A stretch of DNA of 64,000 nt from Massilia sp. H-1 (GTDB lineage: Bacteria > Pseudomonadota > Gammaproteobacteria > Burkholderiales > Burkholderiaceae_D), in assembly GCA_024703915.1 (NCBI GenBank), contig CP087969.1, positions 3,844,001-3,908,000 of the forward strand. Direction: 5' to 3'. A model generated the notes under the pieces. The model did no database searches, was not told the origin of the DNA, and saw only the letters and a program-made list of their open reading frames with translations. This document shows positions 42,898 through 54,684 of this stretch, in pieces (positions within the stretch are counted from its first letter, which is position 1; each line of letters starts with the position of its first letter). The translations under genes were made by a program, and so were the position numbers.

Positions 42898-45125
42898 TCA
42901 GGACGCCAGCGGCGCCATCTGCACCGGAATGCCCGACAACACCGCGTTGCCGGACAGCGGATCGCGCAAATTCTCATCGAGCAGGGCATTCAGATTGACC
43001 CCCGGCCGCTCGGCCGCCACCGCCAGCTGCGCGCCCGGCAGGTTGTGGCCCCAGCCGTGCGGCAGGCTGACCACGCCCGGCATCATGTCGGACGAAATTT
43101 CGACCTGCACGTCGATGCTGCGCGCGCCATTGTTCACGCGCGCGGCGCCGCCGTCGGCCAGCCCCAGGCGCGCAGCGTCCAGCGGGTGCACCAGCGCCGT
43201 GCAGCGGTAAGCGCCCTTGGCCAGCACCGGCAGATTGTGCATCCAGCTGTTGTTCGAGCGCAGCTGGCGGCGCCCGATGATCACCAGGTCCGGCAGCCGC
43301 AAGCGGCCAGGTCGGCGGCCACGCGCGCCAGGTCGTCCAGCAGCATTTGCGGCGCCAGTTCGATCTTGCCCGAGGGCGTGCGCAGCGCTTCGGGAATGCG
43401 CTGGCCCATGGGACCGAGATCGATGCCTGAAGGCGCGGCCTGGATTTTCGCCAGCGTCAGTCCGTCCGGCTTGCGGCCGAACTGGTCGCCGTAAGGTCCG
43501 GTGCGCAAGCCCAGTTCCAGCATGCGTTCGGCGCCCTTGAGATGGCTGAGCGCGCCCATGACCTGGCTTAGGCCGCCGGACCGACCGCCTTGTTCAGATC
43601 GTCGGCCAGCGCCTCGTCGTCGAGCGCGGCGATGTCGGCGTGCGCGCCCAGGCCCTTGGCGATGGCGGCGATGCGCAGCATGCTTTCCCATTCTTCCGGC
43701 ACGCCGGCCGGGCGTGCCAGTACCGGCGGGCTGTAGCGCGCGTGGTTGCGGTGCGAGAACTGGGTGAAGCTGACGTCGTAATGCGCTTCTTCCAGCGGCG
43801 ACAGGCCGGGCAGGATCACGTCGGCATGGCGCGAGGTTTCATTGAGATAGATGTCGAGGCTGACCATGAAGTCGAGCTGTTCGAGCGCCGCCGCCAGGCG
43901 CGCGCCGTTCGGGGCCGACAGCACCGGATTGCTTAGATGATGGCGATCAGGGCGCGGATCTGTCCCGGACCCGGGGTGTCGATTTCTTCGGCCAGGCAGG
44001 TGAGGGGAATCTCGCCCACGATTTCCGGTGCGCCCGAGACGCGCGAACGATAGCGGCCGCTGACGATGCCACGCCCGGTCCCGGGCGCGCCGCGTGTTGG
44101 CCGCAAACGCGGCGGCCTTGGGGAACATCGATCCGCCGTCTTCGTCCAGGTGGCCGGTCAGCACATTGATGGCGTCGATCAGCCACGAGCACAGCGTGCC
44201 GAACTGCTGGGTGCAGGTGCCGATGCGGCCGTACACCGATGCATGGCGCGTGTGCGCCAGCGTGCGGGCCAGTTCGCGCATGGTGCTTAGGCGCCGATGC
44301 CGCAGCGCGCGGCCACGGCCTCGGGCGTGTAGGCGTGGACTGCCGCTTCCAGTTCGGCCAGGCTTAGGCCGTGTGTTCGGCCAGCCTAGCCCAGGTCGGC
44401 CAGCTTCTCGGCAAACAGCGTGTTGACGATCCCGAGCAGGAAGAACACGTCGGCGCCGGGCCGGATGAAATGGTGTTCGTCGGCCACGGCGGCCGTCTCA
44501 GTGCGGCGCGGATCGACCACCACCATGCGCCCGCCGCGCGCATGGCCTTGGCCTTGCCTGCGAAAATCAGGGACGGTCCACAGGCTGCCGTTCGAGACCA
44601 TGGGATTGGCGCCGATGATGAGCATGAATTGCGCGCGCTCGATGTCCGGCACCGGCACCGACAGCCAGCTGCCGAACATCAGTCCCACCGACAGCATTTT
44701 GGGCACCTGGTCCACGCTGGACGCGGAAAACATGTTGCGCGTGCCGAGCGCGCGCCAGGCGCGGGAAGTACAGCGTCAGGCCCATCTTGTGCGAGGTGGG
44801 GTTGCCCAGCACCGTGGCCACGGCGTTCGGTCCATGCCGGCAGGCGATGACCGGCGGCAGGCGCTTTTCGATTTCGGCGTAGGCTTCTTCCCAGCTCGCT
44901 TCGACGAACACGCCAGCGCGCTTGATGAGGGGGTGCGCAGGCGGTCCGGGTCTTCGTGCAGGTCTTTCAGGCCGATCGCCTTGGGGCATAAAAGCCGCCG
45001 GAAAAGACATCCTGCTCGTCGCCGCGGATGCGCACGACCCGGTTGTTGTCGACGTCCAGTTCGAGCCCGCAGCAGGCTTCGCAGAAGGGGCAGATACGGC
45101 GCGCTACGGTAGCTTGCGTGGTCAT
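42898..45125 (-). CDS. molybdopterin-dependent oxidoreductase
   Basis: About 742 residues. The N-terminus has the 4Fe-4S motif ICPFCEACCGLELDVDNN (C-x2-C-x3-C), then FASWEEAYAEIEKRLP-like and ACRHGPNAVATVLGNPTSHK, QFMLIIGANPMVSNGS, RMVVVDPRRTETAAVADEHH, VYGRIGTCTQQFGTL (molybdenum site), LTGHLDEDGGSMFP, NETSRHADVILPGLSPLE and the C-terminal domain LPHGWGHNLPGAQL. This is the formate dehydrogenase/BisC superfamily, here without a partner subunit gene. A sigma70-like promoter with a TetR-type palindrome precedes it. Many breaks (near 44990, 44750, 44550, 44380, 44285, 44080, 43935, 43570 and 43300). Confidence 0.87.
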
Positions 45126-45148
45126 GGCGGGTTCTCTCCGAAAAAATC

Positions 45149-45160
45149 GAACGATCGTTC
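45149..45160. promoter_or_regulatory. perfect palindrome GAACGATCGTTC, probable TetR-type operator
   Basis: 12-bp perfect palindrome lying just downstream of the -10 box of the oxidoreductase promoter, over the likely transcription start. AACGATCGTT cores are common for TetR-family repressors. No regulator gene is adjacent. Confidence 0.5.
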
Positions 45161-45161
45161 T

Positions 45162-45190
45162 ATTGTCGGGACAGTCGGGCCAACTGTCAA
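45162..45190 (-). promoter_or_regulatory. promoter of the molybdopterin oxidoreductase
   Basis: On the minus strand TTGACA (45190-45185) and GACAAT (45167-45162) are exactly 17 bases apart, near-consensus for sigma70. A GGAGAG ribosome-binding site lies before the ATG at 45125. Confidence 0.65.
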
Positions 45191-45247
45191 CCGCAAAGTC
45201 GGGCGCAGGTGTATGCTACGAAGCAACATCAACCCCGAGAGGACACC

Positions 45248-45596
45248 ATGAAACCGACTCCGATTATCCACGCTGCCGTGGCGCTGGCCCTGCTGGCCTA
45301 GCCTGTCTGCCTGCAAGAAACCCGAGGAAACGGTCGGCCCGGCCCAGAAGGCGGGCGCGGCAATCGATTCAGCCGATGAGAAGGCGGCGGCGCAGCTGCA
45401 TCAGGGCATCGACAAGGCCAATGAAGCGGCCGCCATCGTGAACGAGCGCGCCAAGCACGCGGGCGACGAAATTCAGGAAGCGGCCAAGGACGCGGCCCAG
45501 GATGCCAGCAAGGGCATCAACAAGGCGACCGAGGAAGTAGGCAAGAAGGTCGAGAAGGCCGGCGAAAAAATCCAGGACGCCGCGCGCAAGAACTGA
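45248..45596 (+). CDS. small helical lipoprotein
   Basis: About 116 residues. Signal with lipobox: AAVALALLAGLSACKKPEE (Cys after LSA), read after correcting GCCTAGC to GCCGGC at about 45299. The rest is charged and helical with 11-residue-like repeats (DKANEAAAIVNERAKHAGDE, IQEAAKDAAQDASKGINKAT, KKVEKAGEKIQDAARK), similar to LEA-like or YtxH-like proteins. Probably anchored in the outer membrane and stress-related. No known family assigned. Confidence 0.65.
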
Positions 45597-45598
45597 GA

Positions 45599-47667
45599 TC
45601 AGGCGATCGAGCGCTGCTCGAACGGGGCGGCGTCGGGATGCACGGCGCCGTGACTGAGAACGATCGACATGTCGACGAAGCCGCCGCGCCAGGCCAGTTC
45701 GAGGTCTTGCTCGATCGCTTCCATCGAGGTTTCGTGGAAGTTGTTAAAGCCGCGCACGCCGTAAGCGCGGTTGCGGCCGTGGGCCTTGGCCAGGTAGAGC
45801 GCCATGTCGACCAGGTTGACGGCGCGCTCCCACGGCAGTTCGTGCTCGCCCGGCACCAGCGGGAACGGCGCGAAGCCGATCGACACATCCACTGAAATCT
45901 CAATGTCCTGATACGGCACCACGGTGTTGGAAATGCTTAAGCCAGCAGACGGCGCGCGATCTCTTCGACGCCGCTGCGCGGAATGGCAGGCAGGAAGGCG
46001 AGGAATTCTTCGCCGCCCCAGCGCACGATCATGTCGGTCTCGCGCAGGATCTCGCGCAGGCTGTCGGCGATCATGCGCAGCACGGCGTCGCCATCGCGTG
46101 GCCGTAGGTGTCGTTGACGTGCTTGAAGTGGTCGATATCGAGCAGGAACAGGGCGCCCACGATTTCCTCGCCCGAGGTACCCGCGCCGCGCTTTTCCACC
46201 TGCACGTGGGTGCGCATGAATTCCTGGAAGTGGCGGCGGTTGTACAGGCCGGTGAGCGGATCGCGCGAGCTTTGCTGCTTCCAGTTCCAGGTTCTTGACC
46301 TTGAGTTGATCGTTCGCGTGGCGCACCTTGCAGGTACAGGATGCCGACAATGACGGCGGCCATGGCGAACACGATCGCCAGCAGCCAGAACACGCGCTGT
46401 TCCAGGTTGCGGTTGACGATGTCGCGCTTGAGCACTTCGATCTGATTCTGGCGCTTTTCGGACTCGTATTTTTCCTGCAGTTCGAGCGTGGCTTTCTGGC
46501 GCCGGTCTTCGAACAGCTCGTTCGAGATGGCGCGCTCGCGGTGGTAAGCCTTGACGGCGCTTAGCCATGTCGCCCGCGCGCTCGAGCGCCGAGCCATACT
46601 CCATCAGCACTTCCTGCACTTGCGGCTTGTCGTTGCCCCGTTCGTACCAGGCCAGGCCCAGTTCGAAACTGCGCTTGCCTTCGGCTAGTTTGCCCATGCC
46701 GAGCAGGCCCTGGCCGATATTGATGTGGGCGGTGGCCTCGGTGCTTTCGTCCTTCAGTTCCTTGGCCGCGGCCAGCGCCTGGTTGCCGTAGTCGACCGCG
46801 CGTAGTCGTGCTGCTTGAGGTAGCTGTCCGACAGATTCACCAGCGAGTAGAACGATCATCGCCTCGGCGCCGATTTCCTTTTCATACTCAAGGTAGGCCA
46901 GCAGCGCAAAGCCGCGCTGCGGCTGGTTGGTGGCCACCGACAGGCCGTACTCGGTGTCCTTCAGGGTCGACATGCGGCCCGGCGAATTGGTCTTTTCCGC
47001 ATACGGGTAGGCTTCGGCGAGTGCCTCGAAACCCTTGTCGTATTCCTTCATCTGGCCGTACAGCGAGGCGAGCGAATTGAGCGCCGCGACGATCTGGATC
47101 GGGTGGCCGTATTCGTGCGCCATCTTGACTGCCAGCTGCAGTTTCTTGAGGGCGGGAGGGAAGTTGCCGTCTTCGGCGTACGACTCGCCCGAGGAAATCG
47201 TGGCCCGGATCCGGGTCGGCATGTCGTCCGTCTGATTGGCCCAGGTTTCGCTTTCCCAGGCCAGCTGGTGCGACGTCGCCAGTTCGTTATTGGCGAAGCT
47301 GGTGTAGGCCTTCGACAGCAAGCCCTTGGCGATGATGACTTTGTTCTGATTGGCTTTGCCCAGCGCGAGCAGTTCCTCGGCCAGCAGCATGGCCTTCTTG
47401 TTGTCGCCGGTGCCGCGGTAGGCGGAGCCCAGCAGTTCGATGAATTCGGCGCGCTGGCGCAGGGTGCCTAAGCACGTGCCTCTTTTCGATCTTGGCCAGC
47501 GCGCTCATGGCCTTGGGCGGCACGTAGCGGCCGGTCTCGCGGATCTCGTCGAGGCGGGCGTCGAGCGAGGCCTCCTGGGCGAAGGCAAGGGAAGACACCA
47601 GGCATAGCAATGCCAACAGTGCGCGACCCTTGCGGGTGCGCGAAGTGTCCAGTAAACCTGCCGACAT
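45599..47667 (-). CDS. TPR-containing diguanylate cyclase (GGDEF)
   Basis: About 690 residues. Signal peptide GRALLALLCLVSSLAFA, a periplasmic helical-repeat (TPR) sensor region (AKGLLSKAYTSFANNELATS, ALKKLQLAVKMAHEYGHPIQ, GFALLAYLEYEKEIGAEAM), a coiled coil, a membrane helix (VFWLLAIVFAMAAVIVGIL) and a GGDEF domain: SRDPLTGLYNRRHFQEFM, LFLLDIDHFKHVNDTYGHA and the active site VRWGGEEFLAFLPAI. It makes cyclic di-GMP. Only the GGEEF form of the motif is seen, and no RxxD inhibition site upstream is clear. Breaks near 47470, 46800, 46565, 46325, 46275, 46090 and 45940. Confidence 0.87.
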
Positions 47668-47962
47668 CACGTTCCTTAATCTGAAAAACCGATGCTCCCG
47701 TTGGGGATTCCGAGTTTGATTATATTCTTGTTGCAGAGTGGAAAGACCAGTTGAGAGAGAAATTTTCTTCGTAATTGCACATTTGCAGTCCTAGTTGTCG
47801 GAAATTCATGCACGGATGATATTGAAACGTTGGGCCGCCGCCACGCTTCACTGAAAGGCGTTTCATGCCGCGATTTTGCCGTCCTGTCTCATTTCCTGGA
47901 TTCGGCAAGGTGGTCTTGATTACATTGCGATCATCCAAACAAAAACATGAACAGGAAATCGT
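47668..47962. other. intergenic region between divergent genes
   Basis: About 295 bp, more AT-rich than its surroundings, between the GGDEF gene and the ABC exporter. It must hold both promoters. I found no convincing hexamer pair, palindrome or small gene. Confidence 0.4.
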
Positions 47963-48837
47963 ATGCTCGAGATTCGCAATGTCGTCAAATCGTTCGGCAA
48001 GGACGTCAAGGCTGTTGATGGTGTTTCGTTAACATTGCAGCGCGGCGTGGTTGGTTTGATTGGCCATAACGGCGCTTAAGCAAGACCACGCTGATGCAGA
48101 TGATCGCCACGCTCACCCGTCCCACCAGCGGCCAGATCCTGTTCGACGGCGTCGACATCGCCGCCAAGCCAAACGACATCCGGCGCCTAGCTCGGTTTCC
48201 TGCCCCAGGATTTCGGCGTCTACCCGAATCTGACCGCGCTCGAATTCATGCAGTACTTCGCGGCTCTCAAGGGCGTGCGCGATCCGGCCCGCATCCGCCA
48301 CCTGCTCGAACTGGTGAACCTGCACGACCATGCAGCGCGGCTCATGGCCTCGTTCTCGGGCGGCATGCGGCGCTACGCTCGGCATCGCCCAGGCGCTGCT
48401 CAATGATCCGGACATCCTGATCGTCGACGAGCCGACCGCCTACCTCGATCCGGAAGAGCGCCTGCGCTTTCGCAATCTGCTGGGCGAGCTGGGATTCAAC
48501 AAGCTGGTCATCATGTCGACCCACATCGTGTCGGACGTGGAGAGCATCGCCAGCGAACTGGCGATCATGAAGTCGGGCAAACTGATCGGCTGCGCCACGC
48601 CCGAGGCCATCCTCGACGATGCGCGCGGCAAGGTGTGGTCGGCCAATATCGACGCCGCCATGTTCGACACCGTGCGCGCCAAAGTCCACGTGCTCCATTC
48701 GCAGCGCCAGGGCGAGCGCATGGCGCTGCGCATCACCCATCCCGAGTCGCCGTGGGCTGGCCGCCCAGCTGGTCGAGCCGAGCCTGGAAGAAGCGCTGAT
48801 GGCGCAGCGCTACGCGCAGCAGGAGCAGTGCGCATGA
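47963..48837 (+). CDS. ABC transporter ATP-binding protein
   Basis: About 291 residues. Walker A GLIGHNGAGKTTLMQM (the Gly is restored by reading GCTTAAGC at 48075 as GCCGGC), Q-loop GFLPQDFGVYPNLTAL, signature SFSGGMRRRLGIAQALL, Walker B DILIVDEPTAYLDPEERL and H-loop IMSTHIVSDVES. Typical ABC-2 exporter ATPase. The stop overlaps the permease start (ATGA). Breaks near 48075, 48190, 48378 and 48760. Confidence 0.9.
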
Positions 48838-50393
48838 TGGCCGACATCGTCAAGGCGCTCGCGCTCAACGAAGTGCGGCTGCGCCTGCGCCGCACCTCCA
48901 CCCTGGTCGCGCTGCTGGCCGTGGTGGCCATCAGCTGGCTGATGATCGCCGATCCCGCCAGCGGCAATGCGCTGATCGTGACCAAGGGCGCGCGTGCTCT
49001 ACACCAGTTCCGCGCTGGCGATCGGCAGCGCCTCGCTGGGCAGCATCCTGTTCAGCCTGGGCGGCTTTTACCTGCTGCGCGGGCGCATGTCGGAAGACAT
49101 CCGCAGCGGCATCGGCAGCGTGATCGGCGCCACCCAGGTCGGCAACTGGCCCTTCCTGCTGGGCCGCTGGCTGGGCGGCGTGGCCTATCTGTGCGCGCTG
49201 ATCCTCGGCTTCATGCTGACCATCATGGCGCTGCATCTGCTGCGCGGCGACGGTCCGATCGAACCCCTGATCTACCTGCAGAATTACGTGCTGATGCTGG
49301 TGCCGATGGTGCTGTTTACCGCCAGCGTGGCGATGCTGTTCGACAGCTGGAGCCCGCTGATGGGCAAGGGCGGCGACGTGCTGTTCTTCTTCCTGTGGGC
49401 CGGGCAGCTGGGCATGGTGGGCGCGACCCAGGAAAACGGCTTCATTGCGCTGGTCGAACTGTTCGACTTCAACGGCATGGGCGCGTCGATGCTGGGCGTC
49501 ACCCAGGGCCTGGGCACCACCCACGTGGCGCTCGGCGGCGGCGACTTCGACGCCGCGCTGGCGCCGGTGCTGCTGCCGAACGCCTTGTGGCGGGTGGACG
49601 TGGTGCTGGTGCGCTGCGCCACCAGCGCGATTGCGCTGCTGCCCGCTGTTCTGGCCGCGCTGCTGTTTCACCGTTTTTCGCCGGACCGGGTCAAGGTGTC
49701 GCGCGCCAGCAAGCGCCGTACGCCGCTGGAAGTGATCAACACCCTGTTCAAGCCGCTCGCGCGCCTGGCCACGCCGCTGTTCGGCCTGGCCGCACGCATC
49801 GGCGGCATGCCCGGCCAGGTGCTCGGCGACGTTGCGCTGACCCTGGCCGCCTCGCCGGTGGCGATCCTGGCGCTGTTGCTGTGCACCCCGCTCGCGCTGG
49901 TGGCCGCGCCGGACGCGGTGCTTAAGCCGTCGCGCTGGGCGCGGTGGTGTTCTGGGGCGTGCTGGTGAGCGACCTGAGTACCCACGATTTCGCGGCCGAT
50001 ACCGAGCACCTGACGGCGGCCATCGAAGGCGGCGCCGCGCTGCGCTTCGTGCGCCAGTATGCGGCGACGGTTCTGCTCGGGGTGCTGTTTGCTTAAGCGC
50101 GGCTAAGCCTGCGCATGGCCCAGGATGAACCGCTGCGGGCGCTGGCGCTGCTGGGCGGCGTGCTCAGTTTCGCCGCATTGGCCAGCGCATTCGGCCGCTG
50201 CAGCCGCAGTTCGCGCCTGTTCCTGGCCCTGTTCCTGCTGTGGTTCTACATCTCGCTGAACGCACCGAAGATCGCGCCGCTCGACGCGGTCGGCTTCCTC
50301 GGCGCGGCCAACCCGGGCTCGATCGCCATGTGGCTGGGCGCCGGCGCCTTGGCCCTGTTTGGTGCGGCGCTGTGGAACCGGCGCGAGAGTTAG
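48834..50393 (+). CDS. ABC-2 type transporter permease
   Basis: About 519 residues with around ten to twelve hydrophobic helices, e.g. STLVALLAVVAISWLMIA, LGSILFSLGGFYLLRGRMS, FMLTIMALHLLRG, YVLMLVPMVLFTASVAMLF, SPVAILALLLCTPLALVAA and AMWLGAGALALFGAALW. Partner of the preceding ATPase. Substrate unknown. Four miscalled GCCGGC-type sites are seen (49921, 50093 and 50103 among them). At 50093 and 50103 the +2 and +1 errors together restore the frame. Its stop overlaps the stop of the convergent ABC gene. Confidence 0.8.
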
Positions 50394-52172
50394 GCGGCCA
50401 GCTGCTGCAGCAGATAGAGGCGCTGGTACAAGCCGCCCTCGATCTGCATCAGCGCATCGTGGCTGCCGGTTTCGGCGATCCGGCCGTGATTGAGCACCAC
50501 GATGCGGTCGGCGTCGCGGATGGTCGAGAGGCGGTGCGCGATGGCGATGATGGTGACCCGGCCGCGCAGTTCATTGAGCGCCACTTGCACGATCTGTTCG
50601 GTGGCGCTGTCGATGTGGGAAGTCGCTTCGTCGAGCAGCAGGATGCGCGGCTCGCCCGCCAGCGCGCGGGCAATCGCGATCAGCTGTTTCTGGCCGGTGG
50701 ACAGGCGCGAGCCGCCTTCGCCGAGCGGCGTGTCGTAGCCGTTTTCCAGCGCCATGATGAAGTCGTGCGCATGCGCCGCGCGCGCCGCCGCCTCGATCGC
50801 GGCCTGCGGCAGGCCGCGCCCCATGTCGATATTCTCGCGGCTTGAGGCGGCCAGCAGGAAGGGATCCTGCGGCACCAGCCCGACCGCGGCGCGGAAGTGC
50901 GCGTTGTCGATCGCGCTGAGCGCTTCGCCGCCGATCTCGATCGCGCCCGGCGCCGACGGGTAGTAGCGCAGCAGCAGCGAGAGCAAGGTCGACTTGCCGC
51001 TGCCGGTATGGCCGACAATGCCGATGAAGGCGCCCTGCGCGATCTCGAGGCTGAGGTCGTGCAGCACGTCCTGGCCCGGCGCGTAGCCGAAGGTCAGCTT
51101 GCGGATGGCCACCGCCAGCGCGTGCGGATCGCGCGCGTGGCTGGCGGCCTACTTGTCGGCGTCGTGTTCGGGTGCGCCCGCCTCGTCCAGCAGGCTGGCC
51201 ACGCGCGCTGGCCACCACGGCCTGCTGCAGGCCGCTGAACTGCATCGTGATCTGGATCAGCGGCTCGACCACGCGCGATGTAATTGATGAAGGCGTACAG
51301 CACGCCCACTTCGACCGCGGACAGGGTGCGCTGGCCGAAACTGTAGATCACCACCGCCAGCAGCACCACGTTGAGGAAGTCGAGGGCGGGCCGCAGCAGG
51401 AAGGCGTTGGCACGCAATTCGGCCAGGCGCGCCTTGTAGTGCGCGTGGTTGGTGGTGGCGAAGCGGGCCGCGAAGCGCGCTTCGGCGTTGCTGGCCTGGA
51501 GCACCGTCATGCCGCCGATCGATTCGGCCATCTGGCCGTTGATTTCGCTGCGCATGGCGCGTGCCTTGGTGACGGTCGGCGCCGACAGGCGCTGGTACAG
51601 GAATACGATGGCCACCACGGCTTAAGCACCAGGGCCAGCACGATCAGCATCAGGTGCCAGTCCAGCCAGGCCATGGCGATCAGGGTCCCCACCAGCACGA
51701 TCAGGCTGTCGAGAATGGCGAACAGGACCTGGATGTAGAGCGTCTTGACCGCTTCCGTGTCGTTGGTGACGCGGCTGATCAGCTGGCCGGTGACGGCGCG
51801 GTCGAAGAAGGCCATCGGCAGGCGCAGCACGTGGCCGAACACCCATTCGCGCAGGCGCTGGACCGAGCGCATCGCCAGGCCCGACAGGCGCACCAGTTGC
51901 AGGTAGCGCAGGCCGGAGGCGATCCAGCCGGTGACCAGCATCGCGCCCAGCAGGGTTGCCATGCGCGGCCAGTCGAGGTGGCGCGGCAGCAGATGGTCGT
52001 CGATCAGCGCCTTGCCCAGGATCGGGCCCAGCACTTCGAGCGCGGCCGCCAGGATCAGCCAGAACGTGGCCCAGCCCAGGTGGCGGCGGTCGGGATGGGC
52101 GGCGCGCCGCAGCAGGCGCATCGCCTCGGCGGCTTGGGCGCGCATGGCCTTGGGCGTGGCGTCAGATTGCAT
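50390..52172 (-). CDS. ABC exporter half-transporter (MdlB-like)
   Basis: About 594 residues, membrane domain fused to ATPase. TM blocks WATFWLILAAALEVLGPILG and LMLIVLALVLPAVVAIVFLY, intracellular loop FFDRAVTGQLISRVTNDTEA. ATPase: FGYAPGQDVLHDLSLEI, Walker A GIVGHTGSGKSTLLSL, Q-loop LVPQDPFLLAASSRENIDMG, signature RLSTGQKQLIAIARAL, Walker B RILLLDEATSHIDS and H-loop IAHRLSTIRDADRI. Pairs with the upstream gene to form a heterodimeric exporter. Overlaps its stop by 11 bp. Breaks near 51620, 51275, 51205 and 51150. Confidence 0.88.
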
Positions 52173-53922
52173 CGAGACTGGCCTCCAGTTGCTGATAGCG
52201 CCACTGGCTGGCGTACCAGCCGTTGCGTTCGAGGAGCGCCTCGTGGGTGCCCGATTCGGTGATGCGGCCCTCCTGCAGCACCACGATCAGATCGGCGTCG
52301 ACCACGGCCGACAGGCGGTGGCTGGCGATGATCACGCTGTTGGCGCTGCCGCTGCGCTGTGCGCGCAGTTCGGACAGGTGCGCGAGGATGCGCGTTTCGG
52401 TGCCGGTGTCGACCGCCGACAGGGCGTCGTCGAGCAGCAGCAAGGTGCTCTCGGCCAGCAGCGAGCGGGCGATCGCCACGCGCTGGCGCTGGCCGCCCGA
52501 GAGCGTGATCCCCCGTTCGCCGACCGGCGTATCATGTGCTGCGCGAAGCGCAAAATGTCGTCGTGGATGGCCGCCATGCCTACGCGTGTTCGATCTGGGC
52601 GCGGGTGGCGTCGGCGCGCGAGGGCGATGTTTTCGGCGATCGTGGCCGAGAACAGGAACGATTCCTGCGGCACCCAGCTCATGGCCTGGCGCAGGGTGGC
52701 CAGCGTGTAGTCGGCCAGCGCATGCGGGCCCCAGGCCACCGTGCCCGCCTGCGGCGTGACCTGGCGCAGCAGCACCCGCAGCAGGGTCGATTTGCCGCTG
52801 CCGGTCGGCCCGACCAGGCCCAGGGTGCGGCCCGGTTCCAGCGCCAGCGAGATATCGGCCAGTGCTTAGGCGCGCTCTGGCCGGGGTAGGTGTAGGACAC
52901 CTTGCCGAGCACCAGCGCGCCCTGCGGCGCAGCGCTCACCCGGCCATGGTCGTCAACCGACAGGGGCGTATCGAGCAGGGGCTGCAGGCGCGCCAGCGCC
53001 GCCTTGCCCCGTTCGATCAGCGACAGCACCCAGCTAAGCCGCAAACATGGGCCAGATCAGCTGTCCCAGGTACATGGTGAAGCTGGTCAGCGAGCCGATC
53101 GTGAGCTGCCCCTGCCACACCAGATAGCCGCCCACGCCGAGCGTGAGCACGCTGGCCGCCGTCAGCGTCCAGCCGACCGCCGGTTCATAAGCCGCTTCCC
53201 ATTGCTGCGCCTTGAGGCTGGCGGCGGCCGCGTGCGAAGCCAGTTCGCCGAAACGCGTGGCGCTGTGCTGCTCCAGGCCCAGCGCGCGCAGGGTGCGCAC
53301 GCCCGTCAGCGCTTCCTGCACATGGTCGTTGAGGTCGGAGAAGCGCTTGAGCGAATCGGTGGCCGCCACGTGGATGTGGCGCGAGATGTGCCAGAACGCG
53401 AGCGCCATCAGCGGGAACGGCAGCAGCGCCACGCAGGCCAGGCGCCAGTCCACGCCCAGCATCATGATCGACAGGACCATCACCAGCGTCAGGGTGCCGT
53501 CGAGCTTACCAGCCAGCATCGCTTCATGCGGCGGCCATTTCGATGGCGTCGATGTCGTTGGTGGCCAGCGCCATCAGGTCGCCCGTGCGCTGCTGCTGAT
53601 AGAAGGCCGGACCCTGGGCCGACAGGCGCGCATAGAAGCGGGTGCGCAGTTCCACGCCCAGCTGGTAGGCGGCGGCGAACAGGCGCAGGCGCCAGCCCAC
53701 GCGCAGGAAGTAGATGGCCAGGCCCATGCCGAGCAGCTGGGCGAGACCGAGCAGCAGGTCGTCGCGCCCCAGGCTGTGCGCGGCCATGCCGTCGATCATG
53801 GCGCCGATCTTGCGGGGGATCAGGACCGTGAAGGCGGCCACGCCGAACAGCATGGCGCCGGAAGAAACGTAGGACGGCCAGTGACGACGCACAAAATGTC
53901 CGACCAGCCGCAATAAGCTCAT
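52162..53922 (-). CDS. ABC exporter half-transporter (MdlA-like)
   Basis: About 587 residues. Membrane part PSYVSSGAMLFGVAAFTVLI, LGMGLAIYFLRVGWRLRLFA, FYQQQRTGDLMALATNDIDA; ATPase part VSYTYPGQSAP, Walker A LVGPTGSGKSTLLRVLL, Q-loop SWVPQESFLFSATIAENIAL, Walker B STLLLLDDALSAVDTGTE (Asp-Asp at the catalytic Glu position, a degenerate ATP site, common in heterodimeric exporters) and H-loop IIASHRLSAVVDADL. First gene of the pair. Breaks near 53515, 53035, 52865, 52610, 52575 and 52545. Confidence 0.87.
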
Positions 53923-53953
53923 TCACGTCCCTTGGGTGAGGGGCCCAGAAACG

Positions 53954-53977
53954 ATTAACGGGCCGCAGCCCGTTAAT
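53954..53977. terminator. perfect hairpin between phasin and ABC exporter genes
   Basis: ATTAACGGGC and GCCCGTTAAT form a 10-bp perfect stem with a CGCA loop in the 97-bp gap after the phasin stop. The T tract on the minus strand is weak, so it may be a terminator for phasin or an operator for the exporter pair. Confidence 0.4.
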
Positions 53978-54019
53978 TTACTACTTTTGGCGCCTGCCTG
54001 CTGGCTAGGGCGGTGCTGC

Positions 54020-54485
54020 TTACTTCTTGCGGCGCGGCTTGGCGGCGATCAGTTCGAGCTGTTCGTCGTCCAGATCGGCATCGGCATCGGCGTCAGCCGG
54101 TTCCGCTTCCGTCGCCTTGGGCGCGGCCAGCACAGGGGCGGCCAGGACCGGCACTGCCTGCGGCGCGGCCGGGGCCGACTTGAGCATCGCGGCCTGGGTG
54201 CCGGTGGCGATGGTAAAACAGTTCGCGGCCGTAGGCGAGCAGGGTGTCGAATCCTTCCTGGCTCTGCTTGGTCAGCGTGAACAGATCGCGCGGATCCTTC
54301 GCGCTCAGCAGTTCGATCACCGCGGCATTCGACTTTTCCAGCGAAGCACGGGAAGTGCTCAAATTGAGGGCAAAGATTTTTTCCGCGCCTTCGACGGCCT
54401 GGGAGGCGACATTCTGGAAGAAAGCCAGTTGGGCTTCGACTTGCGACTTGCTTACTGCGGAAAACTGTTCGGGAAACGTACTCAT
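54020..54485 (-). CDS. phasin family protein
   Basis: About 155 residues. STFPEQFSAVSKSQVEAQLA, FFQNVASQAVEGAEKIFALN, RASLEKSNAAVIELLSAKDP and EGFDTLLAYGRELF are the typical phasin helices that coat polyhydroxyalkanoate granules. The tail is Ala/Pro/Asp-rich (PVLAAPVLAAPKATEAEPAD) and ends KPRRKK. One base extra near 54215. Oxalobacteraceae often carry several phasins. No PHA synthase is nearby. Confidence 0.85.
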
Positions 54486-54684
54486 CGGGGCTCCTTGGAA
54501 GTGTTTATGACGCGGTGCAATAAGATCCAGTCTATCCCAACTGGCAAGCGATTGAAAAGTATTTTCGCGCAATTTAGTTGAATATACATTGCAATGCAGC
54601 ATGCATGATTGCGGGCCATAATTTGCTTGGACGGGCAGCCCGGCCTGCCACTACAATCGAGGCGTCCCCGCAACAGGAGCCCCT

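Noticed and set aside
47720..47938. 72-residue minus-strand reading frame upstream of the GGDEF gene
   Set aside because: No RBS, no recognisable sequence, and it lies in an AT-richer promoter gap between divergent genes.
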